From contig NZ_JAKNUT010000005.1 in NCBI RefSeq assembly GCF_023155855.1, forward strand, positions 124,001 through 188,000: DNA of 64,000 nucleotides. The letters run 5' to 3'. Below, in pieces: positions 29,610-38,308 of the stretch. Numbering within the stretch: position 1 is the first letter of the stretch; each line of letters begins with the position of its first letter. A program made the position numbers and the translations under genes. This DNA comes from Microbacterium aoyamense (lineage in GTDB: Bacteria; Actinomycetota; Actinomycetes; Actinomycetales; Microbacteriaceae). The notes beneath the pieces are model-generated. The model was not told the origin of the DNA and did no database searches. It worked only from the letters and a program-made list of their open reading frames with translations.

Positions 29610-31787
29610 CTACTGATCTGCCGAAACGACCACGTACTCCTCGAGCTCCGCCATGACGGCCGCGCTCACGGCGCCCGTTCCGCCGAGAACGCGGATCGAC
29701 CGCGGCTGCAGACGCGTCAGCTCATCCTTCGTCGCCTGCGGGAGCGCGGCCTTGTCGGTCAGCAGCACCGGCCCCGCGTTCACTCCTCCGGCCGGAGCGG
29801 CCGAGAGTGCGTCGGGGAAGGTGAGGCCGTTCGCGATGTAGACCACGTCGACGGGCGGCGTGAACGTCTCGGCCGAGATGACCGCCGACGTGTCGTAGCG
29901 CCCCTGTCCGGAGAGACGCCCGGCCGCCATGTCGAGATCGATGACGACTTCGAACCGCTCACCCGTCAGCTGGCACGGGAACGGCGGGCTCGCGGGCGCT
30001 TGCGCGTAGCCGACGATCGTGATCGAGGGTGTGCGAGCGAGGTTCCACACCGCCTCCATAAACGGCTGGTCGGGCAGCTCGAACGTCAGGGTCGAGCCGT
30101 CCGGCGACACGGTCGTCGACTGCGGCCCCTCTTGGAACCCGAAGCCCTCGGTATCGCCGATCGGGCACATGTTCTCGCGGATGAACGAGTACTCGAACCC
30201 GCGATCACCCGTCCAGTCCCCGTCGGGTCCGGTTGTGAAGAACCCGGGCGCCGCCGTGACGGTGATGCTGTCGCCCCACCACGCGGTGATCGGCTCGGCC
30301 GTCGTGTCGTACGTCCGCACGGTGCCGTCGTCGCTCGTCGCCTCACTCGGCACGGACACGGCCGATGTCGACGGCACGAAGGTGCCGAGTTCCTTGAGGA
30401 CGTCGAGGCTCACCGCTCCCTTGCCGCCGAGGACGAAGATCTTCTGCGGGTTCAGCCTCTCGAGCTCTTCGCGGATGGCCGCCGGGATCTCGGTGGGGGT
30501 CACCAGCAGCACGGGGCCGCCGGTGTATCCCGCAGCCGGGCCGCCGGACAGCGCGTCCGGGAAGTTCATCCCGTTCGCGACGTACGCGATGGGCACTCCT
30601 GGTGCGAACGTCGCTGCGCTGATGGCTGCGGAGGTGTCGAAACGCCCCGGACCGGAGAGCCGCTCGACTGTGCCCGATCCCACGATGTAGGACTGCAGCG
30701 TCGGGATCAAGGCGTCGCTCACGGCGCCCTTGCCGCCGAGGACGACGATCTTCGCGGGCTGCAGGCGTGTCAGTTCGTCCTTGATCACCTGTGGGATCTC
30801 GGCGGTCGCCGTCAGCAGCACCGGACCACCTTCGAAGCCTGCGGCCGCGGCGCCCGACAGCGCGTCGGGGAAGTTCATCCCGTTGGCGATGTACGCGACG
30901 GGGACTCCGGGCGAAAACGTGTCACGGCTGATCGCGGCGGACGTGTGGTACCGGCCCGCGCCGGAGAGCCGCTCGACGGCGCTCGGCACATCGAGCTTGT
31001 CGTAACCCGTGACGTACAAGGGCCGCAGCGCCGGCATGCAGTCGCACGCGTACATGCTGGGCGTGAGGATCGCGATCTTGCCGGCATCCCCCGTCATCTG
31101 GACCTCCGCGGTGACCTGCCCGGTCGCCGGCGACCCCAGCGAGGTGTCCTCACGCAACTCGACGAGGCGGGGATCCATGATGTCGCCCGGAATCTCTTCA
31201 TCGGCACCGAGGAGGATGCTGTAGATCTGCGGCCTCGCGAGCATCGAGCTTCCCCCGTTGAGATCGCGGAAGTTGACCGTGATGCTGGCGATGTCGCCCA
31301 GCGCTTGAACGCCGGCCTGCTGGAAGATCGTGCCACCGATGCCGATGGTGGTCCCGCCCGATCGGACCGTGGACGACACCGTGAAGCTCGGCAGGTCGGC
31401 ATACCCCAGGCCTGTGCCCGACGTCGTCTCGAGCAGGACGACGATCGTCGTGCCCGGCGTGTGGACGCCGTCGATGTCAAGGAACACGTCGTTGCGATAC
31501 GAGTACGCGGGGACTTCGACCGGGTGCTCCGACGCGGCGCCGCCGATCGTGGTGTGCACGACGAAGACGACGGCATGCTCCAGCGGGTTGCTCGCATTCA
31601 GCTCGAGAATGTCGTTGACGGGAACCTCGACGAAGGCCGAGGGGTTCGTGTGGTAGGGCTGCCCCTGCCACAGGTCGTACTGCGGGCTCGCCGCGGCTGC
31701 CGGGGCCACCAGCGCGCTCAGAGCGAGCGTCGCGATCGCAACCCCCGCAGTCCATCGTCCCCAACACACACGACGAGTAACGCTCAT
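29610..31787 (-). CDS. secreted beta-rich protein with split CWB2 repeats
   Basis: A 725-residue exported protein of unknown role. The signal peptide spans about residues 1-33 (TLALSALVAPAAAAS). Residues 35-268 look beta-rich and match no family I can name. Two CWB2 repeats follow (about 272-472; RLSGAGRYHTS, NFPDALSG, PVLLT, VLGGKGAVS; then RLSGPGRFDTS and its partner motifs). An unrelated insert of about 145 residues (475-620) with a cysteine near each end comes next, then a third CWB2 repeat (about 622-725). CWB2 modules normally sit in three direct tandem copies, so the insertion is odd. ATG at 31787 has GGGAG six bases upstream; an earlier ATG in the same frame lacks a good site. Confidence 0.8.
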   Translation of the reverse strand: MSVTRRVCWGRWTAGVAIATLALSALVAPAAAASPQYDLWQGQPYHTNPSAFVEVPVNDILELNASNPLEHAVVFVVHTTIGGAASEHPVEVPAYSYRNDVFLDIDGVHTPGTTIVVLLETTSGTGLGYADLPSFTVSSTVRSGGTTIGIGGTIFQQAGVQALGDIASITVNFRDLNGGSSMLARPQIYSILLGADEEIPGDIMDPRLVELREDTSLGSPATGQVTAEVQMTGDAGKIAILTPSMYACDCMPALRPLYVTGYDKLDVPSAVERLSGAGRYHTSAAISRDTFSPGVPVAYIANGMNFPDALSGAAAAGFEGGPVLLTATAEIPQVIKDELTRLQPAKIVVLGGKGAVSDALIPTLQSYIVGSGTVERLSGPGRFDTSAAISAATFAPGVPIAYVANGMNFPDALSGGPAAGYTGGPVLLVTPTEIPAAIREELERLNPQKIFVLGGKGAVSLDVLKELGTFVPSTSAVSVPSEATSDDGTVRTYDTTAEPITAWWGDSITVTAAPGFFTTGPDGDWTGDRGFEYSFIRENMCPIGDTEGFGFQEGPQSTTVSPDGSTLTFELPDQPFMEAVWNLARTPSITIVGYAQAPASPPFPCQLTGERFEVVIDLDMAAGRLSGQGRYDTSAVISAETFTPPVDVVYIANGLTFPDALSAAPAGGVNAGPVLLTDKAALPQATKDELTRLQPRSIRVLGGTGAVSAAVMAELEEYVVVSADQ

Positions 31788-31936
31788 CGACAACTCCCAG
31801 ATCCGCGCCCCCGGCCTCCCCCACGGAGCACAGTCGGACTCGGCACACAGCCGTAGAAGCGAACGTATTGTATGCGCGCGCATGCGCGCAACGACATGTT
31901 CGTGCCGACGTGCACCGCGAGCGCGGCGGAATGGTG
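31788..31936 (-). promoter_or_regulatory. promoter of CWB2 gene with palindrome in its spacer
   Basis: A consensus-like -10, TACAAT, lies at 31867-31872 (minus strand), giving a start near 31860 and a leader of about 73 nt. Directly upstream, between the -10 and the -35 position, is a perfect 14-bp palindrome GCGCGCATGCGCGC (31876-31889), a possible operator. The -35 is weak (TGTCGT at 31891-31896 would give an 18-bp spacer). The rest of the 149-bp gap shows nothing else. Confidence 0.5.
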
Positions 31937-33229
31937 TCAGGCGGCGCCGACGACGATCCTCGGCGTGCCGGCCCAGGCCGCGGCATCCGACGCGTTCCGT
32001 CCGTCGACGAGGAGACGGATGCCCGGCACATCCGTCGGCGCGAGGGTGCGGTACAGAGCGTGGTCGGTCTGGAGAACAGCGACATCGGCGGGCTCGCCGA
32101 GCGCGTAGGGCTCGAAGCCGAGGCTGCGCAGTTCGTCATCGCTGTACAGCGGGTCGTGGACGAAGACCTCGGCCCCGCGTTCGCGCAGCGCGGCGGCGGT
32201 CGGGAACACGCCCGAGAAGGCGGTCTCCTTGACTCCCCCGCGGTACGCCGCCCCGAGGATCACGACACGAAGCCCTTCGAGCGAGCCGAGGATGCCGGCG
32301 GCCTGGGCGACGAGCCGCTCGGGCATCGACGCGTTCAGCAGTCGCGCGGTGCGGACGATGTCGGCGTCGGGATCGGTCGAGAGGTACAGCCGCGGGTAGA
32401 CCGGGATGCAGTGTCCGCCGACGGCGATTCCGGGCCTGTGGATGTGGCTGTACGGCTGCGAGTTGCACGCTTCGATGACCTGGTAGACATCGATGCCGTG
32501 CTCCGCGGCGAACAGGCCGAACTGGTTCGCGAGTCCGATGTTGACGTCGCGATAGGTCGTCTCGGCGAGCTTGGCCATCTCGGATGCCTCGGCGCTGCCG
32601 AGGTCCCACACGCCGTTCGGGCGCGCGAGGTCGTCGCGCTCGTCGAACTGCAGCACTGCCTCGTAGAACTCGCGGGCGCGGCGCGCGCCCTCTTCGGAGA
32701 GCCCGCCGATGAGCTTCGGGTACTTGCGCAGGTCGGCGAACACACGGCCGGTGAGCACGCGCTCGGGTGAGAACACGACGTGGAAGTCGCGACCTTCGAC
32801 CAAGCCCGAGACCTCTTCGATCATCGGCTTCCAGCGACCGCGGGTCGTGCCGACCGGCAGAGTCGTCTCGTACGAGACGAGGGTTCCGGGCGTGAGGTGC
32901 TGCGCGAGCGAGCGGGTCGCGGCATCCATCCACGCGAAGTCGGGCTCCCAGGTCGCGTCGTCGACGAAGAGCGGGACGACGAGGACGACCGCGTCGGCGC
33001 CGGGGATCGCCTCGGCGTAATCGGTCGTCGCGCGCAGGCGCCCCGTCGGCACGAGCTCGGTGAGCTTGTCCTGCAGGTGGTCCTCGCCGGGGAAGGGCTC
33101 GACCCCCCGATTCACGCTGTCGACCGTTGCGGGATTGACGTCGACGCCGATCACCTCGTGCCCGGAGTCGGCGAACTGGACTGCGAGCGGGAGCCCGATC
33201 TTTCCGAGGGCCACGACGGCGATGCGCAT
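31937..33229 (-). CDS. UDP-N-acetyl-hexosamine 6-dehydrogenase (WecC/WbpA type)
   Basis: A 430-residue nucleotide-sugar dehydrogenase. The NAD motif is VALGKIGLPLAV, followed by YETTLPVGTTRG, the FSPERVLTGR signature, and the catalytic-cysteine motif GGHCIPVYP (Cys274). The GGHC-I-P form marks the UDP-ManNAc/UDP-GlcNAc dehydrogenase branch (WecC, WbpA) rather than UDP-glucose dehydrogenase, whose motif appears in the first gene of the window. It would make UDP-ManNAcA or UDP-GlcNAcA; a UDP-GlcNAc 2-epimerase follows at 37209, and WbpB/E/D-like genes are present, so both routes are open. ATG at 33229 is leaderless by appearance, with TAGACT seven bases upstream (33237-33242). Confidence 0.88.
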   Translation of the reverse strand: MRIAVVALGKIGLPLAVQFADSGHEVIGVDVNPATVDSVNRGVEPFPGEDHLQDKLTELVPTGRLRATTDYAEAIPGADAVVLVVPLFVDDATWEPDFAWMDAATRSLAQHLTPGTLVSYETTLPVGTTRGRWKPMIEEVSGLVEGRDFHVVFSPERVLTGRVFADLRKYPKLIGGLSEEGARRAREFYEAVLQFDERDDLARPNGVWDLGSAEASEMAKLAETTYRDVNIGLANQFGLFAAEHGIDVYQVIEACNSQPYSHIHRPGIAVGGHCIPVYPRLYLSTDPDADIVRTARLLNASMPERLVAQAAGILGSLEGLRVVILGAAYRGGVKETAFSGVFPTAAALRERGAEVFVHDPLYSDDELRSLGFEPYALGEPADVAVLQTDHALYRTLAPTDVPGIRLLVDGRNASDAAAWAGTPRIVVGAA

Positions 33230-33236
33230 GGATTCC

Positions 33237-33242
33237 AGTCTA
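33237..33242 (-). promoter_or_regulatory. -10 element of leaderless dehydrogenase promoter
   Basis: TAGACT on the minus strand, seven bases before the ATG at 33229, in the 42-bp gap after the RCC1-like CWB2 gene. Confidence 0.55.
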
Positions 33243-33271
33243 CGAGGGCCGCCGGGCCATCCGCGCCGACC

Positions 33272-36200
33272 TCACCCCGGGCACATCTGCCATTCCTCGA
33301 CCGGCGCGGCGAGCGCTCCCGTTCCGCCCAGCACGCGCGACGTCAGGACGCGGAGCCTCAGCGCCTCGCCCGCGACGTCGGCCGGCACGCACGTCTTCGG
33401 GATGACGTACAGCGGCGCCTGTCGGGCTCCTGCGAGCGCCGCGCCCGCGAGGGCGTCGGCGAAGCCCGTCCCCGTCGCGAGGAAGAGCTCTTCGGAGTCG
33501 GCGAACGCATGCCGGTTGATCGCGACGGAGGTCGCGTAGCGGCTCGCTCCGGCGAGGCGCGTGACCGTCTGGATGCCCGGGATCTCGGCCGCGGCATCCG
33601 CCACCATCTCGCTCACGGCACCCGTGCCGCCCGTGATCAGCACGCGCTGAGCCCCGAGCTCTTCGACCAGCGCGCCGAGCGGCTCGGGCACCCCTGCACC
33701 TTTGCCGTCGACCAGCAGGACGGGCGCGCCGGCGGTGGCGGCCGCAGAGCTCGCCGACAGCGCGTCCGGGAAGTCGCGCCCGGTCGCGAGGAAGACATCG
33801 TCGACGTCGTCGAAGACGGAGGACACGAGCGCGCGGGATGTCGCGTAACGGTCGGCTCCGGCGATGCGGTCGACCACGGGCGCATACTCTTCGAGCCTCG
33901 ATTCGACAGCGCGAGAGACCGCGCCGAAGCCGCCGACCACGACGATGCGGTCGGGTTCGAGTCGATCGAGCTCGGCGGCGACCGCGGCAGGGAGTGCGGT
34001 CGGTGCCGTCAGCAGCAGCGGCCCGCCTTCTATCGCCGCCGCGGGCGCGGCCGAGAGTGCGTCGGGGTAGTTCGCGCCCGTCGCGAGGTAGACGACCGGC
34101 ACGCCGGGACCGAAACCCTCCTTGGAGATCTCGACGCCCGTCGCATAGCGATCGCGCCCCGCATGGCGCTCGACGGTCATCGCGGGGGCGAGAGCCAGCC
34201 CGCCCAGTTGGGCGGAGCTCATGTCGGTCACGCGCCGTCCGAGCAGCTCCTGCGGGAGTCCCCCCGAGTTGTCGGGATAGTAGACGCCCGCCGGGCTCTC
34301 GAATCGCAGGGTGCGCAGGGACCCGTCCTCCGCCAACCCGAAGAGCGGCGCAGCGTGCCCGAAACCCGACTCGATGCGCGCGACCGCGTCGCCGGCGAGC
34401 CGCCGACTGCCGGCGAAGTTGTGCGTGCCGCTGAGGTTTCCCGCCCAGCCGAAGAACGACCCCGACGCCGTCGTCGCCCACACCTCGTAGAGATCCGCGT
34501 CGACCGTGACGAACGGGTCGGTCGAGGTCATCGTCGCCCACGGATAGGCGTAGTCGCCGTGCTGGACGAACCACGACACGATCTCGCCATCGCCACGAAG
34601 GGCCGTCGCCTGCAGCCCGCCGGAGTCCACGGCGACGAAGTCGCTCGTCGCGAAGCGCGGCGGCACGGGCACTTCGCCCAGCGCACACGTGCTGTCGGGG
34701 TCTCCGTGGCCGCCGTACCAGCCGCGATTCCACACGCTGAGCGAACCGTCGGTCAGGAGCGCGATGCCGTTCGAGACACTCACCTCGACGTCGTCGACCG
34801 GTACGCCCAGCAGCGAGCGAGGGATGTCGTTGAGGCAGTCGCCCCATGCGTGCAGCGTGCCGTCGTCGGCGATCGCGACGTTGTAGCCGCTGCCATCCGA
34901 TCGGATCGCCGCGACGTCGAGGGCGGCGATGCGCTCGGGCACGACCCAGTTCCTTGCGATCACTTCAGGAGTCACCCCGGGGCCGCTCATCCAGTCGTAG
35001 CCGCCCCACGCGTGCACGTCGCCGTCGGCATCGAGCGCGAAGGAGCCGCTCTGGCCGCCACCGGCGACATCGATGATGTCCTCGTCGCGCAGTGATTCCG
35101 GTGCCGGCTGCCGGTAGGGGAGCCTCCCCGTCGTCGCGCCCTTGGCGTCGACCGAGACGACCGGCAGGCCCGGCGCCACGGCATCCGCACCGACATAGAC
35201 CTGAACGTCGCCGTCGACCGTGCGCGTGCCGTCGGACACACGGAAGCGGATCACCTCGCCGTTGCGTTCAGGCTCGGCGTCGGCCGTGTAGACGAGGTTC
35301 GGCGCCTCACCCGAGAGCGTGCCCAACTGCGGTGACGACGTCACCTGCCACGTCAGCGGATGACCCTCATCGTCGCCGCCGGAGAGGATGATGGGCGTCG
35401 ACTCCCCCGGCTTCACCTCGACGCTCGTTCGCTGCGTCCACGGTGCGTGATCGCCTGCGGCCGGGTCACGCCACGTCACCGTGACCGAATCGGCAGCCGA
35501 TCCCACGCGAACGCGGAACGTGACGTCGACTTCATGACCGAAGGTGAAGCACTCCGTCATGACCGTCCCATAGTGGTTGTACATGTTGGGTCGTGTCTGG
35601 TCGAAGTCGAGATCGCCTGTGCTGTCCAGCCGCACTGTCATCGGCCCGCCGCCGATCGCACTGCCGTCTGCTCTGCGCGGGACCGCCTCCAGACACACCT
35701 CGTCACCCGTACGGGCGGTCTCGTCAGACGCTGTGAGATCGATCGACGCGACGCTCGCGTCCAGCGGCGGCGCGAGCGCACCCTCGAGTCCGTTCGCGAC
35801 CGCGTCGGTGTCGCGACCGAACTGGTCCACGCCGATCGCGGCTTCGCGGAACTGCTCCGCCTGATAGCGAAGCGTCGCCGCGCTCGAGGCGCCGGGGGCA
35901 TGAGCGACCTCTTCGAAGTCGAGGTAGCTGCGCTCGACTTCGGCGATCTGCTCCTCGGTCCACCCGGCGGCGAGCGCGAGCGATTCCTCGGCAGGTGTAT
36001 AGCCCGATGCCGCGACGCGGCGCGCGAACGCCGCATACCCGTCGCGGCCCTCGGTCGTCGGGAAGACGACGGGATCGGTCCACGCGCGCGACGCGGCGTC
36101 ACCATCACCGGCGAGCGCCGCCGAGGCATCCGCCGACCGTACGAGGGCCCGCTCGAAGTCGCGACTGAAGTCGGAGACAGCGCGGATCTGCATAGCCTCG

Positions 36201-37126
36201 TACTCGAGTGAGTTCGCAGCCTGAGCCCCCTGATACCGCTCGTATGCGCGCAGGATCGCCCGGCCATAGGCACGCTGCTCCTCCATCGCCTCGACATACT
36301 CCTGGAGCGCCGGGCTGCCGAGCCCAGCGGGCACGGTCTGGAACTGCGGCTGCTCGACCGAGGTGAAGTTCGGGTCGGGCGGGTCGAGCTCGATGTCCTT
36401 GTGCATCTGCTGCACGTTGCACGCGATTCCCCGGAGCATCCATTCCCACAGCGGCGGCGGTGGGATGTCGACGCCGAAATCCCCGGACGAGCCACCGGAA
36501 TCGTCGCCGAGAGCGGTCCGGACCGTCTCGATGAGTGTCACGCCGTTCCGGACGGTCGACTTCTTGACGTAGTCGCGCCCGGCCGTCGCCACGTCGCGCA
36601 CGTTGAAGGCGGTGCATACGGCGCTCGCGCCCCGGGTCGCCTCGCGGGACGCGGCTTTGAACCGTTCCGCGTCCTCCGCGCCCGTCGACGGGGGGCACGC
36701 GCCGGGTTCGCACGGGAAGACCGTGAAGACGTCCGATACGTGGTTCGGACTCCAGTTGCCCGACGAGCCGGACTCGCTCAGCAGCTGCCAGTCCCCCGGC
36801 AGGAGCCGTGGCCCCGCGATGAGCGAGTACACGGTGCCGATCCCGATCAGGACGTTCGGCGGCCCCATGTTCGCGGGATCGTCGCAATCGGCCGCCCCAC
36901 CCGCCGGGATGATGCACACCCGCCCGCCGCCCAGGTCGGACAGTCCGATGACGAAGATCGCGTCGTCCTGGTTGAAGCTGTCGACGAGCTCGCCCGCACC
37001 GTTCGCCGGCTGCGGATGGTTGAACGCCGCCTCAGCGGCCGGCGGGACCACAGGGACCAATGCGAGCACGAGCGCGAGGAGGACACCGAAGACCAGGAAC
37101 CGCACCCGCACCGACGTACGATTCAT
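33272..37126 (-). CDS. large surface protein with RCC1-like repeats and CWB2 anchor
   Basis: A 1284-residue exported protein of unknown function. The signal peptide is about residues 1-33 (RFLVFGVLLALVLALVPVV). Residues 35-470 are largely helical with several cysteines and match nothing I recognise. Ig- or cadherin-like beta modules follow (about 475-690; for example DEGHPLTWQVTSSPQLGTLSG, shortened from a longer run). A stretch with RCC1-type motifs comes next (about 700-970; HAWGGYDWMSG, LHAWGDCLND, LSVWNRGW, FFGWAGNLSG), probably a beta-propeller. Three CWB2 repeats (about 985-1284) end the protein. ATG at 37126 is chosen because GGGG lies six bases upstream; an in-frame GTG at 37138 is the alternative. 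A strong promoter lies upstream. Confidence 0.82.
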   Translation of the reverse strand: MNRTSVRVRFLVFGVLLALVLALVPVVPPAAEAAFNHPQPANGAGELVDSFNQDDAIFVIGLSDLGGGRVCIIPAGGAADCDDPANMGPPNVLIGIGTVYSLIAGPRLLPGDWQLLSESGSSGNWSPNHVSDVFTVFPCEPGACPPSTGAEDAERFKAASREATRGASAVCTAFNVRDVATAGRDYVKKSTVRNGVTLIETVRTALGDDSGGSSGDFGVDIPPPPLWEWMLRGIACNVQQMHKDIELDPPDPNFTSVEQPQFQTVPAGLGSPALQEYVEAMEEQRAYGRAILRAYERYQGAQAANSLEYEAMQIRAVSDFSRDFERALVRSADASAALAGDGDAASRAWTDPVVFPTTEGRDGYAAFARRVAASGYTPAEESLALAAGWTEEQIAEVERSYLDFEEVAHAPGASSAATLRYQAEQFREAAIGVDQFGRDTDAVANGLEGALAPPLDASVASIDLTASDETARTGDEVCLEAVPRRADGSAIGGGPMTVRLDSTGDLDFDQTRPNMYNHYGTVMTECFTFGHEVDVTFRVRVGSAADSVTVTWRDPAAGDHAPWTQRTSVEVKPGESTPIILSGGDDEGHPLTWQVTSSPQLGTLSGEAPNLVYTADAEPERNGEVIRFRVSDGTRTVDGDVQVYVGADAVAPGLPVVSVDAKGATTGRLPYRQPAPESLRDEDIIDVAGGGQSGSFALDADGDVHAWGGYDWMSGPGVTPEVIARNWVVPERIAALDVAAIRSDGSGYNVAIADDGTLHAWGDCLNDIPRSLLGVPVDDVEVSVSNGIALLTDGSLSVWNRGWYGGHGDPDSTCALGEVPVPPRFATSDFVAVDSGGLQATALRGDGEIVSWFVQHGDYAYPWATMTSTDPFVTVDADLYEVWATTASGSFFGWAGNLSGTHNFAGSRRLAGDAVARIESGFGHAAPLFGLAEDGSLRTLRFESPAGVYYPDNSGGLPQELLGRRVTDMSSAQLGGLALAPAMTVERHAGRDRYATGVEISKEGFGPGVPVVYLATGANYPDALSAAPAAAIEGGPLLLTAPTALPAAVAAELDRLEPDRIVVVGGFGAVSRAVESRLEEYAPVVDRIAGADRYATSRALVSSVFDDVDDVFLATGRDFPDALSASSAAATAGAPVLLVDGKGAGVPEPLGALVEELGAQRVLITGGTGAVSEMVADAAAEIPGIQTVTRLAGASRYATSVAINRHAFADSEELFLATGTGFADALAGAALAGARQAPLYVIPKTCVPADVAGEALRLRVLTSRVLGGTGALAAPVEEWQMCPG

Positions 37127-37176
37127 GAGGATCCCCACCCCCTGATCGCGGCTGCCCCAGCAATGCCGTTGCGCAG

Positions 37177-37205
37177 AAGGTAGTCGGCGCCGATGCGCCC
37201 GTCAA
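37177..37205 (-). promoter_or_regulatory. sigma70-type promoter of the RCC1/CWB2 gene
   Basis: TTGACG (37200-37205) and TACCTT (37177-37182), with exactly 17 bp between them, on the minus strand. This is the best -35/-10 pair seen in the window. Transcription would start near 37170, leaving a leader of about 44 nt before the ATG at 37126. Confidence 0.7.
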
Positions 37206-37208
37206 GAG

Positions 37209-38270
37209 CTAGCCCGCTGTCAAAGCCTCGATGACGCGCTCCGCCGCGTGTCCGTCGCCGTAGGGCGTCTCGTCCGTGTCGGCGGGACGCGGACGCGAGA
37301 CGCCCGCCGCGATCTCCGCCGCGGTGTCGGCCAGAACGTTCCACCCCAGCTCGATCGTCTCGACCCACTCGGTCTCGGTGCGCACCGTCGTGCACGGCAC
37401 GCGCAGCAGGAAGGCCTCCTTCTGCAGGCCGCCCGAGTCGGTGACGACGCCGGCACTCGCCTGCACGGCGGCGATGAGATCGGGATACGCGAGCGGCGCA
37501 TGCGCGTGGAGCGAACCCTGCGTCAGATCGATTCCGTGCGCAGCGGCCTTCGCGACGACGCGCGGATGAGCGAGGAGGATGACCGGGCGGTCGAGACCTG
37601 CGAGACCCTCGACGACCGCACGCAGGCGCTCCGGATCGTCGGTGTTCTCGGCGCGGTGGATCGTCGCGACGTAGAAGCCTTCGGGCTCGAGCCCGAGCTC
37701 TTCCACCAGCACCGACGGGGCGCCGGCGAGGCCGTCCCGCACGTCGAAGAGGACGTCGGTCATGACGTCGCCCACGAGGATCGTCCGCTCCGCGAGACCC
37801 TCATGCGCGAGATGGTCGACCGCGACCTGCGTCGGGGCGAGCAGCAGGTCGGCCGCATGGTCGGTGAGCACGCGGTTGTGCTCCTCGGGCATCCGGCGAT
37901 TGAAGGAACGCAGTCCCGCCTCGAGGTGCGCGACGGGGAAGTGGAGCTTGACCGCGCTCAGTGCCGCGGCGACGGTCGAGTTCGTGTCGCCGTACACGAG
38001 CACCCAATCCGGCTGATGCTCGTCGAACACCGCGTCGAGGGCCGCGAGCATCGAGCCCGTCTGAACGCCGTGACTGCCGCTGCCCACCCCGAGGTGCACG
38101 TCGGGCGCGGGGATGCCGAGGTCCTCGAAGAACACATCCGACAGCATCGCGTCGTAGTGCTGGCCCGTGTGGACGATGACGTGCTTCACACCAGCCGCGG
38201 CCGCCGCATGTGCGATCGGAGCGAGCTTGACGAACTGGGGGCGCGCGCCGACGACGCTGACGATCTTCAC
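37209..38270 (-). CDS. wecB: UDP-N-acetylglucosamine 2-epimerase (WecB/WbpI family)
   Basis: A 353-residue non-hydrolysing 2-epimerase. It starts KIVSVVGARPQFVKLAPI and has HTGQHYDAMLSD, VYGDTNSTVAAA, the HLEAGLRSFNRRMPEEHNR block, VATIHRAENTD and TDSGGLQKEAF, all strongly conserved in WecB/MnaA. It turns UDP-GlcNAc into UDP-ManNAc; the related WbpI acts on UDP-GlcNAc3NAcA instead, and the two cannot be told apart by eye. The dehydrogenase at 31937 and the WbpB/E/D-like genes make either substrate possible. GTG at 38270 has no ribosome binding site; TAGACT lies eight bases upstream (38279-38284). Confidence 0.9.
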   Translation of the reverse strand: MKIVSVVGARPQFVKLAPIAHAAAAAGVKHVIVHTGQHYDAMLSDVFFEDLGIPAPDVHLGVGSGSHGVQTGSMLAALDAVFDEHQPDWVLVYGDTNSTVAAALSAVKLHFPVAHLEAGLRSFNRRMPEEHNRVLTDHAADLLLAPTQVAVDHLAHEGLAERTILVGDVMTDVLFDVRDGLAGAPSVLVEELGLEPEGFYVATIHRAENTDDPERLRAVVEGLAGLDRPVILLAHPRVVAKAAAHGIDLTQGSLHAHAPLAYPDLIAAVQASAGVVTDSGGLQKEAFLLRVPCTTVRTETEWVETIELGWNVLADTAAEIAAGVSRPRPADTDETPYGDGHAAERVIEALTAG

Positions 38271-38278
38271 GGGACCCC

Positions 38279-38284
38279 AGTCTA
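38279..38284 (-). promoter_or_regulatory. -10 element of likely leaderless wecB promoter
   Basis: TAGACT on the minus strand, eight bases before the GTG at 38270, in the 38-bp gap after the acyltransferase gene. Confidence 0.5.
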
Positions 38285-38308
38285 CGTTCGCGACCGCGGC
38301 CCGCCGTG

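Noticed and set aside
30000-31856. Long plus-strand frame (618 codons) opposite a CWB2 gene
   Set aside because: The minus strand has CWB2 repeats, signal peptide, ribosome binding site and promoter; the plus frame looks like an Arg-rich shadow.
32780-35095. Long plus-strand frame (771 codons) opposite the dehydrogenase and RCC1/CWB2 genes
   Set aside because: It spans two genuine genes and the gap between them and has no recognisable domain.
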